DNA from: Symbiodinium natans
Lineage: Eukaryota; Sar; Dinophyceae; Suessiales; Symbiodiniaceae
DNA: 64,000 bases
Direction of reading: 5' to 3'
Assembly (NCBI GenBank): GCA_905221605.1
Contig: CAJNDS010002343.1
Coordinates: 415,583 to 479,582 of the forward strand
The translations under genes were made by a program, and so were the position numbers. This document shows positions 21,389 through 31,768 of the stretch, one piece after another (position 1 is the stretch's first letter; every line of letters starts with the position of its first letter). The notes below the pieces were generated by a model. That model saw only the letters and a list, made by a program, of their open reading frames with translations, was not told the origin of the DNA and ran no database searches.

Positions 21389-22190
21389 ATGTTGACGCTG
21401 AGTGCGATGCTTTCTTGCTTTACCGTGTGGTGTGAACGGTTGACAGCTCGCACTTGCACAGCCTGCAAGTTTTCATGCACATCTCCGATTTCCCAGTGCC
21501 GCCCGTTTTTTAGGCCATTGCGGAAAGGTTTTCATGCTTGGCACCACGAAAACGGCAAGGCACATGCTTGCTTCCCGGATGTTTGTAATCGCTCTGGTGG
21601 CCTGCTCGCGAGGGCTATTCGCAGAACAAAACACTGGAAGTGCCATACTTCCTGGTTGGAGAAACATGTGTGTCAGCAGCCCAGTGCCGTGCATTTGCTA
21701 CTTGCCATTCCTTCACCTACCCTGCGCGCAGGCGCATGCCGTGGCTGATGCTTGCAAACGGGCCATCGCTCAAGATCAGAGTGCAGCAGCCTTGCAGTAC
21801 TGCAGAGGTTGGTGTAGTGTTGCAGATGTACGGAGTGCTTGCACCAGTGGCTCTGGCTTTAGTAAGGTATGGCGACGCGACTCTGTATGCGCAGGGCTCA
21901 GTTGGTTTGTGCCGCAAGACCGCTCTGATGTTCGCACCGTGCGACCGCCAACGCAGTGTGGAGCACATTGTCCATTCGTGTGGGCTGCCAGCTACATGTC
22001 GGAGCAGTCGTGGACTGTCAAATGGTAGCTTTGGGGTCACAGGCGTTGCAGACGTGGGGAGTTTTGTAGCAAGTGGTCTTTCGAATTGGCTGGACACGGA
22101 TAAGCGCCATGCGCTCCAATTTGGATTAGATCAGGGTTCAGATCGGGCGTGGAGCGGTCCAGGAAGGAAAGGGCGGTCCCAGGAATGAGC
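21389..22190 (+). CDS. Open frames, possible exons, unrecognised
   Basis: A short segment after a GCGCAG acceptor at 21726-21731 reads AHAVADACKRAIAQDQSAAA. A longer frame of 182 codons from 21640 overlaps it. No family, and the exon structure is not resolved. Confidence 0.28.
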
Positions 22191-22308
22191 GGCCAACCCA
22201 GGCGTGTGGTTTCATCAGTTGCTTGTACTCATTTTTTCGCTCCCCCCATTCCCGGAAGGCCGCCGCGATTGTGGCTGGTAGCGCATCCATTTTAGAACCT
22301 TGAGCTTT
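22138..22308 (-). CDS. Candidate minus-strand exon
   Basis: On the minus strand a GTGGCAG acceptor precedes KAQGSKMDALPATIAAAFRE and WGERKNEYKQLMKPHAWVGR, with a stop at 22138-22140. It reads as a normal soluble protein segment. An ATG within it (MDALPATIAAAF) is a possible start. The family is unknown. Confidence 0.35.
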   Translation of the reverse strand, partial: KAQGSKMDALPATIAAAFREWGERKNEYKQLMKPHAWVGRSFLGPPFPSWTAPRPI

Positions 22309-22559
22309 CTGCCACACAGCCGTCACTCCTAAGATCCGTATCAGAGCCCATTTCAATCAAAGCCTGCAAGGCTTACAGAGCGCCGATCCGAGACGGAGAG
22401 AGTCTGAGACAGTCTGAGAGACTTGCTCGCGCAGTGATGGAGTCCAAAACAATTTACAAAGGTGGATGAAAACATGTTCTCTGAGTGATTTTTTTACACG
22501 TTCTCTGAGACAGGTCCTCCCTCTTAAAGAGTGAACTGAGAGAATTCGTTGACATTGGT

Positions 22560-22612
22560 GTGTGCGTGTGTCTCTGTGTGTGTGTGTGTGTTTTTGTGTG
22601 TGTGTTTTTCTT
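22560..22612. repeat. (GT)n microsatellite
   Basis: GTGTGT runs interrupted by T-rich units. Confidence 0.9.
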
Positions 22613-22719
22613 TTAGTGGATGAAGATTTTCGCCATTTGCGAGGTGTCTGCGCAAGTAGTCCCAGGCCTGCACTCACGAGCTGGCTTATGAACCCTGGCT
22701 TCCTGACTGCTTGGCGCAG

Positions 22720-23625
22720 GCGATGCGCCCCTGCCGCAGCCGTCGGAGAGGAAGTCGAAGGGGTCCTACACTTCGGGAGGATCATCGCCCCACAGCCCTG
22801 TAAGTGTCGGGATCCTGAGCTGACGGGCGAAGCACAGGAAAGGAACACCATTATCATTATCATTAGCATTATTATTATTATTATCATGAGTATTTTTTAA
22901 TTCGTCTTTATCATTATTCTTCTGATCACAATGATTATGATTACACATGCTTTGAGGCAGCTGGGGTGCGGAAGGCCTTGCGCCTGGAAAGCACCGTGCC
23001 GGCGTGGCCCGCGGACGAGCTCCCGCTGGCCCGGACAAAGGGAAGCAGTGGGGCTGGGGTTTAGGGTTTGTTGATGGAAAAAGAGGGTTTATGGTTTAGG
23101 GTTTAGGGTCTAGGGTTTAGGGTTTAGGATTTGTATAGGGTTTAGGGTTTAGGGTTCAGGGTTTGCTGGGGCCGCCACGAGCCGAAGCAGCTTTGTGTGG
23201 TTCAATGGCTGCAGGTTCGCACCGGCTTCAATGAGAAGTGGCGAGGTGGGACCTATGGAGACTCAGGGGAGCAGGGGTGCCCAAATCCTTGTGAGGTGAA
23301 AGCGGCTATGGCGAATTTCGGCGAGTTGAAGGGTTTTCCATCTTCGTAGACACACAGAATGCCATGGTCAGCAGCTCAGCTCAGCAGAAAGGGTTGATTT
23401 GGAGAGGGCCTTGCATAGCAAGAGTTGCCAGGAACTCCCTCTCTACAAGATTGTGCTGGCCAGTCCAAGCGAGTTTGATGAGGAGTACATCGATGCGCCC
23501 TGACTTGTCTGATTGTCTGCAGCTACCCGTGGCCCCATGCCGGAATGCCTTCCAGGTCGTCATCCAGTGGAACTTCAAGACAGCATGCGAGGCCGATGCC
23601 CATCTGCAACCGCCTCCCTTTTAGG
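22720..23625 (+). CDS. Unrecognised protein, multi-exon, with telomere repeat in one intron
   Basis: Exon 22720-22799 (APLPQPSERKSKGSYTSGGS) ends at a consensus GTAAGT donor. Exon 22957-23058 (AAGVRKALRLESTVPAWPAD) follows in phase 0. Its donor GT is the first dinucleotide of a TTTAGGG array that runs to about 23165. Coding resumes in phase at 23191 or 23215 (VRTGFNEKWRGGTYGDSGEQ). Two more segments in other frames follow: VDLERALHSKSCQELPLYKI with VLASPSEFDEEYID, and NAFQVVIQWNFKTACEADAH. The latter ends in a TAG at 23623-23625 that is itself part of the next TTTAGG array. Gaps between the last segments are only about 28 and 37 nt. Confidence 0.48.
23059..23165. repeat. Telomere-like (TTTAGGG)n array within an intron
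   Basis: About ten TTTAGGG or GGGTTCAGGG units, with the G-rich strand in the sense direction. The array begins exactly at the GT donor of the intron. Confidence 0.93.
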
Positions 23626-23740
23626 ATTTAGGGTTTAGGGTTTAGGGTTAGGGTTTAGGGTTTAGGGTTTAGGGCTCAGGGTTTAAGGTTTAGGGTTGAA
23701 GGTTCAGGAAACCAGTCCTAGCCGTAAAAAAGGGTTTAGG
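23623..23740. repeat. Telomere-like (TTTAGGG)n array after a stop codon
   Basis: Eight or more units with some GTTAGGG variants. The first unit supplies the TAG stop of the upstream reading frame. Confidence 0.93.
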
Positions 23741-24359
23741 GTTTAGTTAAATCAAGGTGTTTCGATTGAAACAACTGTTTTTCGAGTGCTCTTACTACGT
23801 TTGTCTCCGCATTTCTAACCCCATGTGATTACCAGGTAATCCTGTGTACTGGCTGAGGTCATGACCTGTGCTGGATCGACAACTTATATATGGCTAGGGA
23901 AAAGTATATCTGCCAACAAAGCAGTTAAAAAAAAAAAAAAAAACAAACTTGGCCTTTCGCCTTAGGAGAGTGCCATGCAGGGGCTTGTGACACGTTGTGC
24001 TTGTTGCATGCCCGTGGACATCCAGATTCTCAATGTCCATTCGTTGGGAAGGGTTGTATTTCATTTGCTTGCGTTTCTTCTGGATCCCTGAGACATTGCC
24101 TTTTTTTGGAGGGCTTGTCTGGCATGAAAAAGCAACTCCCAAACCCGAAAAGCAATGAGGGAACGAATCCACAGTAAGAGCTTGGATTGCGACGTTTGGT
24201 TTTTTTGGGGGTCTTTTTTGCCGGTACACTCATGGTACATGTGTGTTGGGGGCCGAAGGAAATATTCTCGTTTTTGGAAATGGTCCCTTATCCGCGTTCG
24301 AGTAGCCCCTGGGAGGCTTTTGGAAGGCACTGACAGCTTGTGCAAAGTTATCTGCTCAC
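23741..24359. other. No gene recognised; contains an A17-18 tract
   Basis: AT-richer sequence with a poly-A run at about 23927-23943 and overlapping Lys/Pro-rich minus-strand frames (24030-24384) that lack splice support. Confidence 0.35.
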
Positions 24360-24656
24360 AGTATTCCCGTGCCCGCCGGGACATACGGTTGAGGTCTGGT
24401 CGTCTCGAAGGGCATGTTACTGTTGCGGAGCATGTGTTCCATCCGTTGTAGCTGAGAGTTGCAGCAGGCGCTAACTGTAGTGCTGCGTCGTGGTCACGTG
24501 CATTGCAAAGAGGAGGCTGCGGCCCCAGCCAGACATGGCATCCAGCGTTGCCATGCCGAGCCGACAGTTGACTTTCCTCAGGACTTTCCGCTCTTCGAGT
24601 TTAATACGGAAGTGAAGAAGCGCTGGCCTGAATGTGTTTGGCATGGCATTTGACAT
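24360..24656 (+). CDS. Candidate exon and terminal segment, unrecognised
   Basis: After a CACAG acceptor one frame reads YSRARRDIRLRSGRLEGHVT and stops at 24449-24451. A second frame further on reads DFPLFEFNTEVKKRWPECVW and stops at 24651-24653. Either could be a terminal exon. Confidence 0.3.
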
Positions 24657-24662
24657 GATGCA

Positions 24663-25094
24663 GTGTGGTCGTGTGTCCGAAGTATAGTGGAGATGCAAGT
24701 TTCCATCATGATCACTGCGTTGGAGCTTAAAGTCAAACGTTTTGAGGATGCTGCCTTTGAGACGCTATGTCCGGTGCTTGGGCCACCTTCGATCACGGAA
24801 CCTGGCAAGACATGGCTCCACCTTGATGTATCCAAGTTCGAGGCAGGAAACTTCCTAGCTGAAGGCACCATTTGCCTTCTAGCTGCAGCCCCAGTGGTTG
24901 CAACAAAACGGATGGCAGCAGACTCAGCAGATGGCAGCTGCACCACAGCTCAGGTCGCGACCTGTCTGCTGATGACGGGCAGGATGTATAACCTCAACAT
25001 TCAGGCAGGAACTCCCTGGGCGAAGGGAGCCCCAGCTTTCGCCGCCTTCAGCCACGCAAAAAATCTGCAGGCAGGCATGCCATGCCAAACGTGA
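24663..25094 (+). CDS. 143-codon open frame, well-balanced composition, unrecognised
   Basis: The frame runs from an ATG at 24663 to a stop at 25092-25094. It contains ITALELKVKRFEDAAFETLC, PSITEPGKTWLHLDVSKFEA and GNFLAEGTICLLAAAPVVAT. Its mixed hydrophobic and charged residues make it one of the more convincing single frames here. Splicing at either end is possible and no domain is recognised. Confidence 0.45.
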   Translation: MWSCVRSIVEMQVSIMITALELKVKRFEDAAFETLCPVLGPPSITEPGKTWLHLDVSKFEAGNFLAEGTICLLAAAPVVATKRMAADSADGSCTTAQVATCLLMTGRMYNLNIQAGTPWAKGAPAFAAFSHAKNLQAGMPCQT

Positions 25095-25179
25095 GTCGCA
25101 GTCTGCCAGTTGTCGAGGTTCGAAGTCGCCTTGTCCTTTGCCGCGCTTTTGCCAGGATGCGCCGGAAGCCTGAATTTTC

Positions 25180-25324
25180 ATGATCGTGGGTTGTAGCGGC
25201 GGCTTGCTTCCTCGGGTCCTGGTCAAGGTGCTGCTGCGAATCATGCCTGTTGAGACGGCGCACAGCGAGGTCCCTTTGAGTTGTCCCATCATCAGGCTCT
25301 TGCAGTTCATGAACGCCCTGTGCA
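25180..25324 (+). CDS. Short coding-like segment, unrecognised
   Basis: From the ATG at 25180 the frame reads MIVGCSGGLLPRVLVKVLLR, then IMPVETAHSEVPLSCPIIRL and LQFMNALC. It reaches a GT donor context (CTGTGCAG then GTGCTG) at about 25325. Minus-strand frames over the same region are more Arg/Gln-rich. Confidence 0.35.
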
Positions 25325-25672
25325 GGTGCTGCAGATCTCAGACCTGAACGTGCTGCCCATAGTTTCGCACTGCAGCCTTGCTGAAGCGATGCCTTGTCGC
25401 GATTATGGACATCTTCTGAATCCAAAGCCCCTGATAAGGAACCGAAGCAGTCATTCTTTACACAGTTCCGACGGACGATGTCTGGACACGCTGTGCATCC
25501 TGGCGTGAAAGGAAGGGCTCAGAGTCGTCAGCATTCAGTTTGCTTAGCAGTTTGACTCATGTCTTCCAGCCTCAGGCGCATTTAGGCTCATGGGGAGCTG
25601 AGCCTTATGAGTTGAACTCTTAGGGCCTCAGGCTGTCCACTTGAATGCCCGGGGAGGGGTACAAAAGAGGTG

Positions 25673-25781
25673 CCCAGAGACTCCAAAACCCCTTGATTAA
25701 GGAATATACCTTAAATTATAATAGGAACCCCAATATGATTTAAGGTATATTCCTTAATTAAGGGGTTTTGGAGTCTCTGGG
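25673..25781. mobile_element. Inverted-repeat element, family A, copy 3 (nearly perfect palindrome)
   Basis: Left arm CCCAGAGACTCCAAAACCCC TTGATTAAGG; right arm CCTTAATTAAGG GGTTTTGGAGTCTCTGGG. The arms pair for about 45 bases on each side. This is the best-preserved copy. It lies directly upstream of a coding-like segment. Confidence 0.78.
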
Positions 25782-25966
25782 TGTGCGGAGGAAGAGGAGT
25801 CTGGGTCTCCAAAGCTTTGCGGCACAACGCTCCCCACAACGGCAACGCTTCACTCGTCTCCGGGAGAGTGGCAGACCATTTCTGCACAGTCAGAGCATTG
25901 TTTACAGAGAGCACGGAAACAAAGAATGCCAGTATTTCAGAGAGTGTCAAAGACGAGGCAGCCTAA
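25782..25966 (+). CDS. Candidate terminal exon after a family A element
   Basis: One of three open frames reads SKALRHNAPHNGNASLVSGR, then HFCTVRALFTESTETKNASI, and stops at 25964-25966 after a Glu/Ser/Lys tail. The acceptor is not certain (AG at about 25790 or 25806). Confidence 0.38.
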
Positions 25967-26265
25967 AGTTTTAGGAGAGCGATCAGTCGGCAAGAGCCTG
26001 TCCGGCTCTTCAGGGATGTCTCGCGAGATGTTTCTGCAGGCTCACCTTGTCGAATCTTCAGTTGGTTCGGCGTTCTCGGCGTTCTCGCATCAATTGCCGC
26101 CCCCAGGTCAAGCAACTCAATCAATCCTTCTCAAGTCCCCAGAGCACAATCCAACCTGCGGTTGCAGAAAAAATGTCTGTTTAGAACCTTGTAGAACCTT
26201 CTGGATTCTGGAAGCACAGAGGCCTTGCAAAGTGCTCGTAAGACATTTGCGAGTCGGGTCTTTGA

Positions 26266-26544
26266 TTGAAAGAAGAGCGTGCGAATCGACGTTCTGTGCC
26301 CAAAAGCTTGATTACCTTCGACGTATGTTGCGTGGCGTTTGCTGTGGTTTGTGCACAAATCTGCCTACACACCAATGTCAGCCAGAATGCATTCCAAGGA
26401 ATCGCTCTGCACGGGCCTTACGTGACCGAGCGGCAGCACATGGCGGTACCTTTGTCAGAAGCTATCATATCGGCTTCAGCACAGGGTCTGGATCTGGGGA
26501 TGGCCATGAAGCGCCTGAACTCCCGCGCGCTGGCCTTAGAGTAG
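26266..26544 (+). CDS. Candidate coding segment, unrecognised
   Basis: The frame contains NVSQNAFQGIALHGPYVTER, QHMAVPLSEAIISASAQGLD and MAMKRLNSRALALE, and stops at 26542-26544. The helix-forming C-terminal part looks genuine. A longer overlapping frame (25926-26570) is less convincing over this region but reads well near 26000-26100 (SGSSGMSREMFLQAHLVESS). Confidence 0.42.
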   Translation: MKEERANRRSVPKSLITFDVCCVAFAVVCAQICLHTNVSQNAFQGIALHGPYVTERQHMAVPLSEAIISASAQGLDLGMAMKRLNSRALALE

Positions 26545-26712
26545 CAGCTGGTGTGCTCTTGTGGCTCTGATTCAGCTGCTTGGGTCTCTCCGGTGGACAA
26601 GTTGGGGGGTTGACCGGTCAGGACTCTGGCGCAGCTCACTCGGACAGCGCTGGCTCCGAGTTGGACGAGGACCCGTGCTTAATTTGAATTTGTTTCTGTA
26701 GCGCATCGCTCC

Positions 26713-27258
26713 ATGAGATTTTGGCTTGTGAAGGAGAATTATACATCCGACTTGGCTGACCGGCTGGCTTCTGGGCTCAATCAGTGGACCACTGGGACCA
26801 AGGAATTTTGTACGTGTTGTCAGGAGCTTTTTGGCCTTCAGTTGGACGCCCCAAAAGACTGGGATTCAGGATCTGAACATATTGGCCTGGTCTTTGCGTT
26901 GTTGCCAAGCACACTGCGCAATAAGGCAGAGCTAGGCAGGTGTTTGTTTTGGGGGAACGCGCACGGTCAAAACACATTCGTCTTTAGAGTTTTCGGATGT
27001 GTTTTCGAATGTCGCCGATCAGAAGGACGAACATGTTTCATCACGAAGGAACTTAGGATCTCTGAACAGAAAGGCCCAGCCTCCCATAAGGGCAGGACCA
27101 GAGAGCAGCGCGCGCTTTCAATGATGAAGCATCAGGCTGCCATGGAAGCACTCGAGAGGTCAGGTTCCGAAGATGAAAGCGTGGGCCTTGGAGCGACATT
27201 TCGTGTGTCTCTGTATGGGCCCAGCCTGAGGTGCTGTTGGCCAATCGGGCTTTGGTGA
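26713..27258 (+). CDS. 181-codon open frame, unrecognised
   Basis: The frame runs from an ATG at 26713. It includes LASGLNQWTTGTKEFCTCCQ, LDAPKDWDSGSEHIGLVFAL and a charged C-terminal part, MMKHQAAMEALERSGSEDES. No splice sites are needed, but the middle (residues about 85-110) is Phe/Cys-rich and may be intronic. Confidence 0.4.
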   Translation: MRFWLVKENYTSDLADRLASGLNQWTTGTKEFCTCCQELFGLQLDAPKDWDSGSEHIGLVFALLPSTLRNKAELGRCLFWGNAHGQNTFVFRVFGCVFECRRSEGRTCFITKELRISEQKGPASHKGRTREQRALSMMKHQAAMEALERSGSEDESVGLGATFRVSLYGPSLRCCWPIGLW

Positions 27259-28810
27259 CCTTGAGGTGCCCCTGTTCCGTTCCGTTGCACCGCTTGCACA
27301 ACGAGTTTATCTGTTCGCGGCTTGATCAGGGCGCTTCGCCAAGCTCCGCTTCTATCCAGCGCAATGAAATGCCGGCGTCTTAGACCGTCTAGAGAAATTT
27401 GCTGGACACCTGTGTGGTTGCGCTTTGATGCAGGTCTTCTGTGTCCTTTGGATGCTGCTCTCCGGAGCTGCGAGCTCAGCGCGAAGTGCAAAGCAAATGC
27501 GCCGGAGATTCGGTGGTCGTGTTGTTTGCAGAGGTCGGCCCCCTGCCGAGAAGTCATCAAGGCCGCTAGTTCTCAGGCGCCACAGTGCTCCAGAGCGTGC
27601 AGCGCGGAATTCAATCGCCACCATGCCCTGCCGACAGGTGAATGCGGTGACGGCGAGTTGTCAGAATGTGTGGCGTGTCCTTTCGCGGCACTTGTGACAG
27701 TGCTGAATTGCAGCCTTGGGACTTGGACACCCACTAGCATCGAAGGTGCCTCCAGATTCGCAAGCGGGCACGAAGCGGTGGCGCCGGAGAGCTTGTAGCC
27801 TCAGCCGGCAGATGCTCTTGCTTCGGCCATGAATGACTTCAGATGTGCCACTTCCAAAGCCCATGTCGTCAAAGGTGTCAGCTTCCAGCGACCCGTGATA
27901 GCCTCGGAGTGCAGTTTCGCAGTCGTGATAGTCGAGAGAAGCATGCCGCTAGCGTAGCAGGCAGCTCTACATCAAGACCAAAGGCCTGTCGAGCATGGGC
28001 TGCGCACAGCACCTCCTTACCTTTGCAACACGTCGCGTGCCGTTCACCTTAAAATGCACACGCCCCTTTGCCCTGCAGCACCGGAGACGCGACTTGTGGT
28101 GACCTGAGCATGAATGCGGCATATCTGCCTTATCATCGGATCTTGGGAAGCCAAGGTCCGCTTCAAGATGAGTCTGAGGGCCCTCTGGGCCGACCTCAAC
28201 CATGGCCTGGCAGCACCGCCGTATGTTGGGAAATGTGGGAAGAAGTGGCAATGCAGAAAGCTTAAGCAAGAGCCGTGTACCAGGAAAGGCCCAGATCCTT
28301 GCAGTTCTGGACGGCCGAGCCCTCATTGGCATGGCCGCTGGACCTTGAAATTAGCTTGGTTGTTGGGCGGCCAGCCTGTCGAGGCCATTTTGCACGCAAT
28401 GTTTGGCTTATCCCTTGTATCCGCCAGGGCCTGAATTTGCCCAACCAAGCAGCTCAAATATTGATGCATTGAGGGTTGAGGCGTTGCCTGTTTTGTTGTT
28501 GTGCAGTTTTGTTCGCTTGAGCTGATGTTCGTGACACGATGCTAAAATGTCGGCGTCACAGGCTGCAAGCTCACATCTTGCGTGTGTCGGCAAAAAATCA
28601 CAAACGGGTGATGGCCGGCAAGCTTTACAAGGCCCTAAATGATGATGGGGCGATGCTTGACTAAACGATTCCTTTCAGGCTGCCACACCTATAAGTCTGC
28701 AGTCAGGACAGCGGACGTGGAAGCTTACGTATGCAGTCGCATATCGACACGGTGGTTTCCGAAATTTGTCAGCACACTTACCCAGCAGACTTCAGAGGCC
28801 TGGATGTAAA
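27259..28810. other. Unassigned stretch with overlapping open frames
   Basis: The longest are a 158-codon plus-strand frame at 27322-27798, a 142-codon minus-strand frame at 27132-27560 and a 106-codon plus-strand frame at 28114-28434 (part reads MSLRALWADLNHGLAAPPYV). Near 28730 a plus-strand segment (HIDTVVSEICQHTYPADFRG) ends at the next family C element. None is firm. Confidence 0.3.
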
Positions 28811-28903
28811 AGGGGGGTACCCTTGTGGGGTTTCTGTAATAAGATATAAGGACTATGCTATTTTTGGGGGGTGCATTGGGGGTACCCCCTATTTGGGGAG
28901 ATA
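28811..28903. mobile_element. Introner-like element, family C, copy 5
   Basis: It begins AGGGGGGTACCCTTGTGGGG and ends GGGGGTACCCCCTATTTGGG, with inner TTTCTGTAATAAGATATAAG as in other copies. An ATTCCAG acceptor and a short coding-like segment (ESRDMNSLFRAHG) follow at about 28942. Confidence 0.68.
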
Positions 28904-28989
28904 CTCACATGGCAAAATTCTACCGACTTTGCGGCATTCCAGGAGTCCCGAGACATGAACTCTTTGTTCAGGGCTCACGGGCCCGCACG

Positions 28990-29085
28990 ACAATAATAAT
29001 AACAACAATAAAGAAGAAAAATTGTAATCATCATATCACTAATAATCATATTACTACTGTGAATACTACTAATAATAGTAATAGC
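28990..29085. repeat. AAT/ATC-rich microsatellite
   Basis: Degenerate AATAAT, CATAAT and AACAAT units. Confidence 0.8.
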
Positions 29086-29308
29086 AATGGAAATAACGGC
29101 CCGCAAGCGGCATTCGTGAACCCAGCAGCAGGCAACAGGAGCCCAATGCGAACGATCTCGCGATGGAATGTGATCCCTCACCATAAGCAATTCCTGCACA
29201 AAAGACAGCTCCGCGCTTTCCCGCGCTTTAGGTTGAATTACCTAGGTCTTGACGGAAGTTGTTGTTAGCTGAACGCGCACATGCCGTCTACAAGGCTTCG
29301 TTTGTGCA

Positions 29309-29490
29309 GGCAGTTGAAGTTGGCGTTTGCGCACGAGCATGCACAGAGCATTGAGCCCGACACTGAACAATTTGAACAATGGGCCTGGGATTGGAAGGCC
29401 AGGGAGCACTTGGCAAAGCGTCCCGGCAAAGCGTCCCCACCAGGAAGCGAATCTGGGTGGTCGCGGCCTGACGGCCGCCACAGACGATAA
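29309..29490 (+). CDS. Candidate terminal exon, unrecognised
   Basis: After a GTGCAG acceptor at about 29303-29308 the frame reads KLAFAHEHAQSIEPDTEQFE, then WAWDWKAREHLAKRPGKASP, and stops at 29488-29490. The composition is hydrophilic and Trp-containing. Confidence 0.4.
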
Positions 29491-29495
29491 AGACT

Positions 29496-29753
29496 GTGCT
29501 ACAGACCAATTCCCTTGACGTGAAGCGCGCGTTGCAGTTTAACCAGACCCCCCCCGACAGGGCACAAGGCATAAGATTTGCACTGTGTCACAACTGCCTT
29601 CCGAAGGCAGTCGTGGCCGTGGGCCGAGTCTCTGATGTCCTTCTTGTTCACCATCGAGCTCGCATGTGCAGAATCTTTGACGATGAGCGCGCAACAAGCA
29701 GTACTCGTGAGGTCCGAATTGTACTGGTGTTTGTCCCTGAAGGCACCTTGTGA
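29496..29753 (+). CDS. 85-codon open frame, unrecognised, strand uncertain
   Basis: It contains KAVVAVGRVSDVLLVHHRAR and DDERATSSTREVRIVLVFVP. Another plus-strand frame (29578-29838) and a minus-strand frame (29539-29856) across the same bases also read like protein, so at most one is real. Confidence 0.3.
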   Translation: MLQTNSLDVKRALQFNQTPPDRAQGIRFALCHNCLPKAVVAVGRVSDVLLVHHRARMCRIFDDERATSSTREVRIVLVFVPEGTL

Positions 29754-29838
29754 TCAGATGAAGGAAATTTGCACCAATGTTGGCTGCCGGCACGCAAGAA
29801 TTCAGTGCGAGAAGGCAGCGGTGCTGGGGCAGCATTGA

Positions 29839-31240
29839 GCGCACAACTCGGTTCACAACTCCATTGGTATGGGGCTGTTCTAAAACAGCATGTGTGAGTC
29901 GTTTTAGTATAAGTCTCTTAGTACGTCTTCAAGCCGCCAAGGTTGGGCAACATTGCCAGCTGAATGGCAAGATGCTCACTGATGCTCTTATCAAAGCAAC
30001 GGCTTCCAGGAATCTCAGATTTGCCGAGGCCACCGTTCTTCCAGCCTACAGCGGCAATGTGGGAGGGCGACGTGCTCGTGGCAGCCGTCGACTCAAGCTC
30101 AAGGTCACTTATGGCACACGCCTCGCGAAGCTCAGCTCAGGCGTCCGGAGGCGTCTTGCAAAAATTCACGGCCGTGGAGAGTGGGTATCAACCAGCCCCT
30201 TGCCTTCGTAAAAGTGCTTCGTGTCGATGGTGAGCTACCTTGGGCATGTTGGGGCATTTAGGTCGGGCCTGCCCTCGGAGTTCCAGGCAACGTTCGAGGT
30301 GCAACTTCTTTCCTCTTCCAAACGAATTGCATCGGCAAACTTGATGCCACACTGCCGATTCCTGCTGCTTGCACAGGCATGGGGTTGATCGATGAGCATG
30401 TTGCGGTCATCAGCGATGAGGTATCTCGGCTGCTGCTACTCGCCATCGGCCGCGCATGTTGTTAAAGCCAACAACTCCATCTTCTTGCGAGTGCAACGGC
30501 GAGGGTGTCTTCTCCACCGGTGACCTCAATTCGACCCGTGCTTATTGAAAATGTCTGTCTTGTCCTGGCTGCGAGCTTGCTGTCAGGATGCTTGGCATCA
30601 ATAAAGAAACCTCACAGGTCTTGGCTCAACTCCTCCTCGCACGAGGCTGCAGATGGGCCATTAGGTGCGCAGAGAGAAGGCGCCGACACGTGGGGCAAAG
30701 TTAGCTTCTAATCCAATCTGAGGTCTTTTGGGTGAACGTGGCCACACCGTGGCTGCGGCAGCAGCGCTGTCCGGCGCCAGGATGCACGAAGTTCTCTGGC
30801 ACTGTGCCTACAGAACGCCGAGAACTCCTCAGCAGCTGAGGCTGCCTCTCGCCCCTTCTGTGGAGCTGTCTGCTGCGTCGCTGAGTGGCTGGGCACTGAC
30901 TGCACCATGCAGCCTTGACCCAACTGAGAACTGTAAGCCTTGAGGTGGGGGCGTGGATGATGTGGGCGTCGCAGCCATCGCCATCATCGGCTCGGATGGG
31001 CTGTCCGACGCCATGATCGGCCACGGCCAAAACCTCGCTTGTGTTGGCTTTGCTGAGGCTTCGGCTTTGTCGCCTACCAGCTTCACCAGGACGACGGTTA
31101 CTGTCTGATCCGCTGCGGAGTCGCCTTCTTCAATAGAATCTTTGTGGACATCTACATTTTGCATGCCACACCCCCGAGTGCCTGCCTGTGCTTTTGAAAG
31201 ACACGGGCTATACCACATCTTCATGTGGGGCTTTCGCTTT
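29839..31240. other. Unassigned stretch with coding-like pieces
   Basis: Plus-strand pieces include HTVAAAAALSGARMHEVLWH (from 30744) and, from about 30952, GVAAIAIIGSDGLSDAMIGH followed by NLACVGFAEASALSPTSF. A 131-codon minus-strand frame (30829-31224) overlaps both. Strand and exon limits could not be settled. Confidence 0.33.
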
Positions 31241-31254
31241 CAAACCTGAACGGA

Positions 31255-31650
31255 CAACACAACACAACGCAACGCAACCCAACGCAACGCAAACACACCA
31301 CACACCACATAATCACCACACACCACACACGACACACCACACACAAGGCACCACGCACCACGCACCAGTCACCACGCACCACTCACCACACACCACCCAC
31401 CACGCACCACGCACCACGAACCGCGCACCGCACGCCGCACACCACTCAAGACACACCACCCACTGCACACAACACACAACACACAACACTACACACACAA
31501 CACAACATGCAACACGCGACACAATGCAACGCAACCCAAAACGCAACGCAATGAAACACAACCCAACGCAACGCAGTGCAATGCAGCGCAACGCAGCGCA
31601 GCGCAGAGCAACACAACACGAAACACAAGCGACACACACACACACACACA
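31255..31650. repeat. ACAAC/ACGCA/CACCACACA low-complexity repeat
   Basis: About 400 bases of degenerate C/A-rich 5- to 10-mers (CAACGCAACG, CACCACGCACCA, CAACACAACA). His/Thr-rich plus-strand and Cys/Val-rich minus-strand frames across it are artefacts. A short (CA)n tract is at 31632-31650 and another at 31750-31768. Confidence 0.93.
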
Positions 31651-31768
31651 GATCAGGTGTGATTGCTGCCAGAGTCTGATGCAGTGTTCCCAACCCCCAG
31701 CTGGCATATTCTGTGTGGTAGTGTCGCACTCAATGTGGTTGGGCGAAGCACACACACACACACACACG

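Noticed and set aside
22357-22887. 176-codon minus-strand frame with Thr-His repeats
   Set aside because: It runs through the GT and ATT microsatellites, and the plus strand has a phase-matched exon with a consensus donor here.
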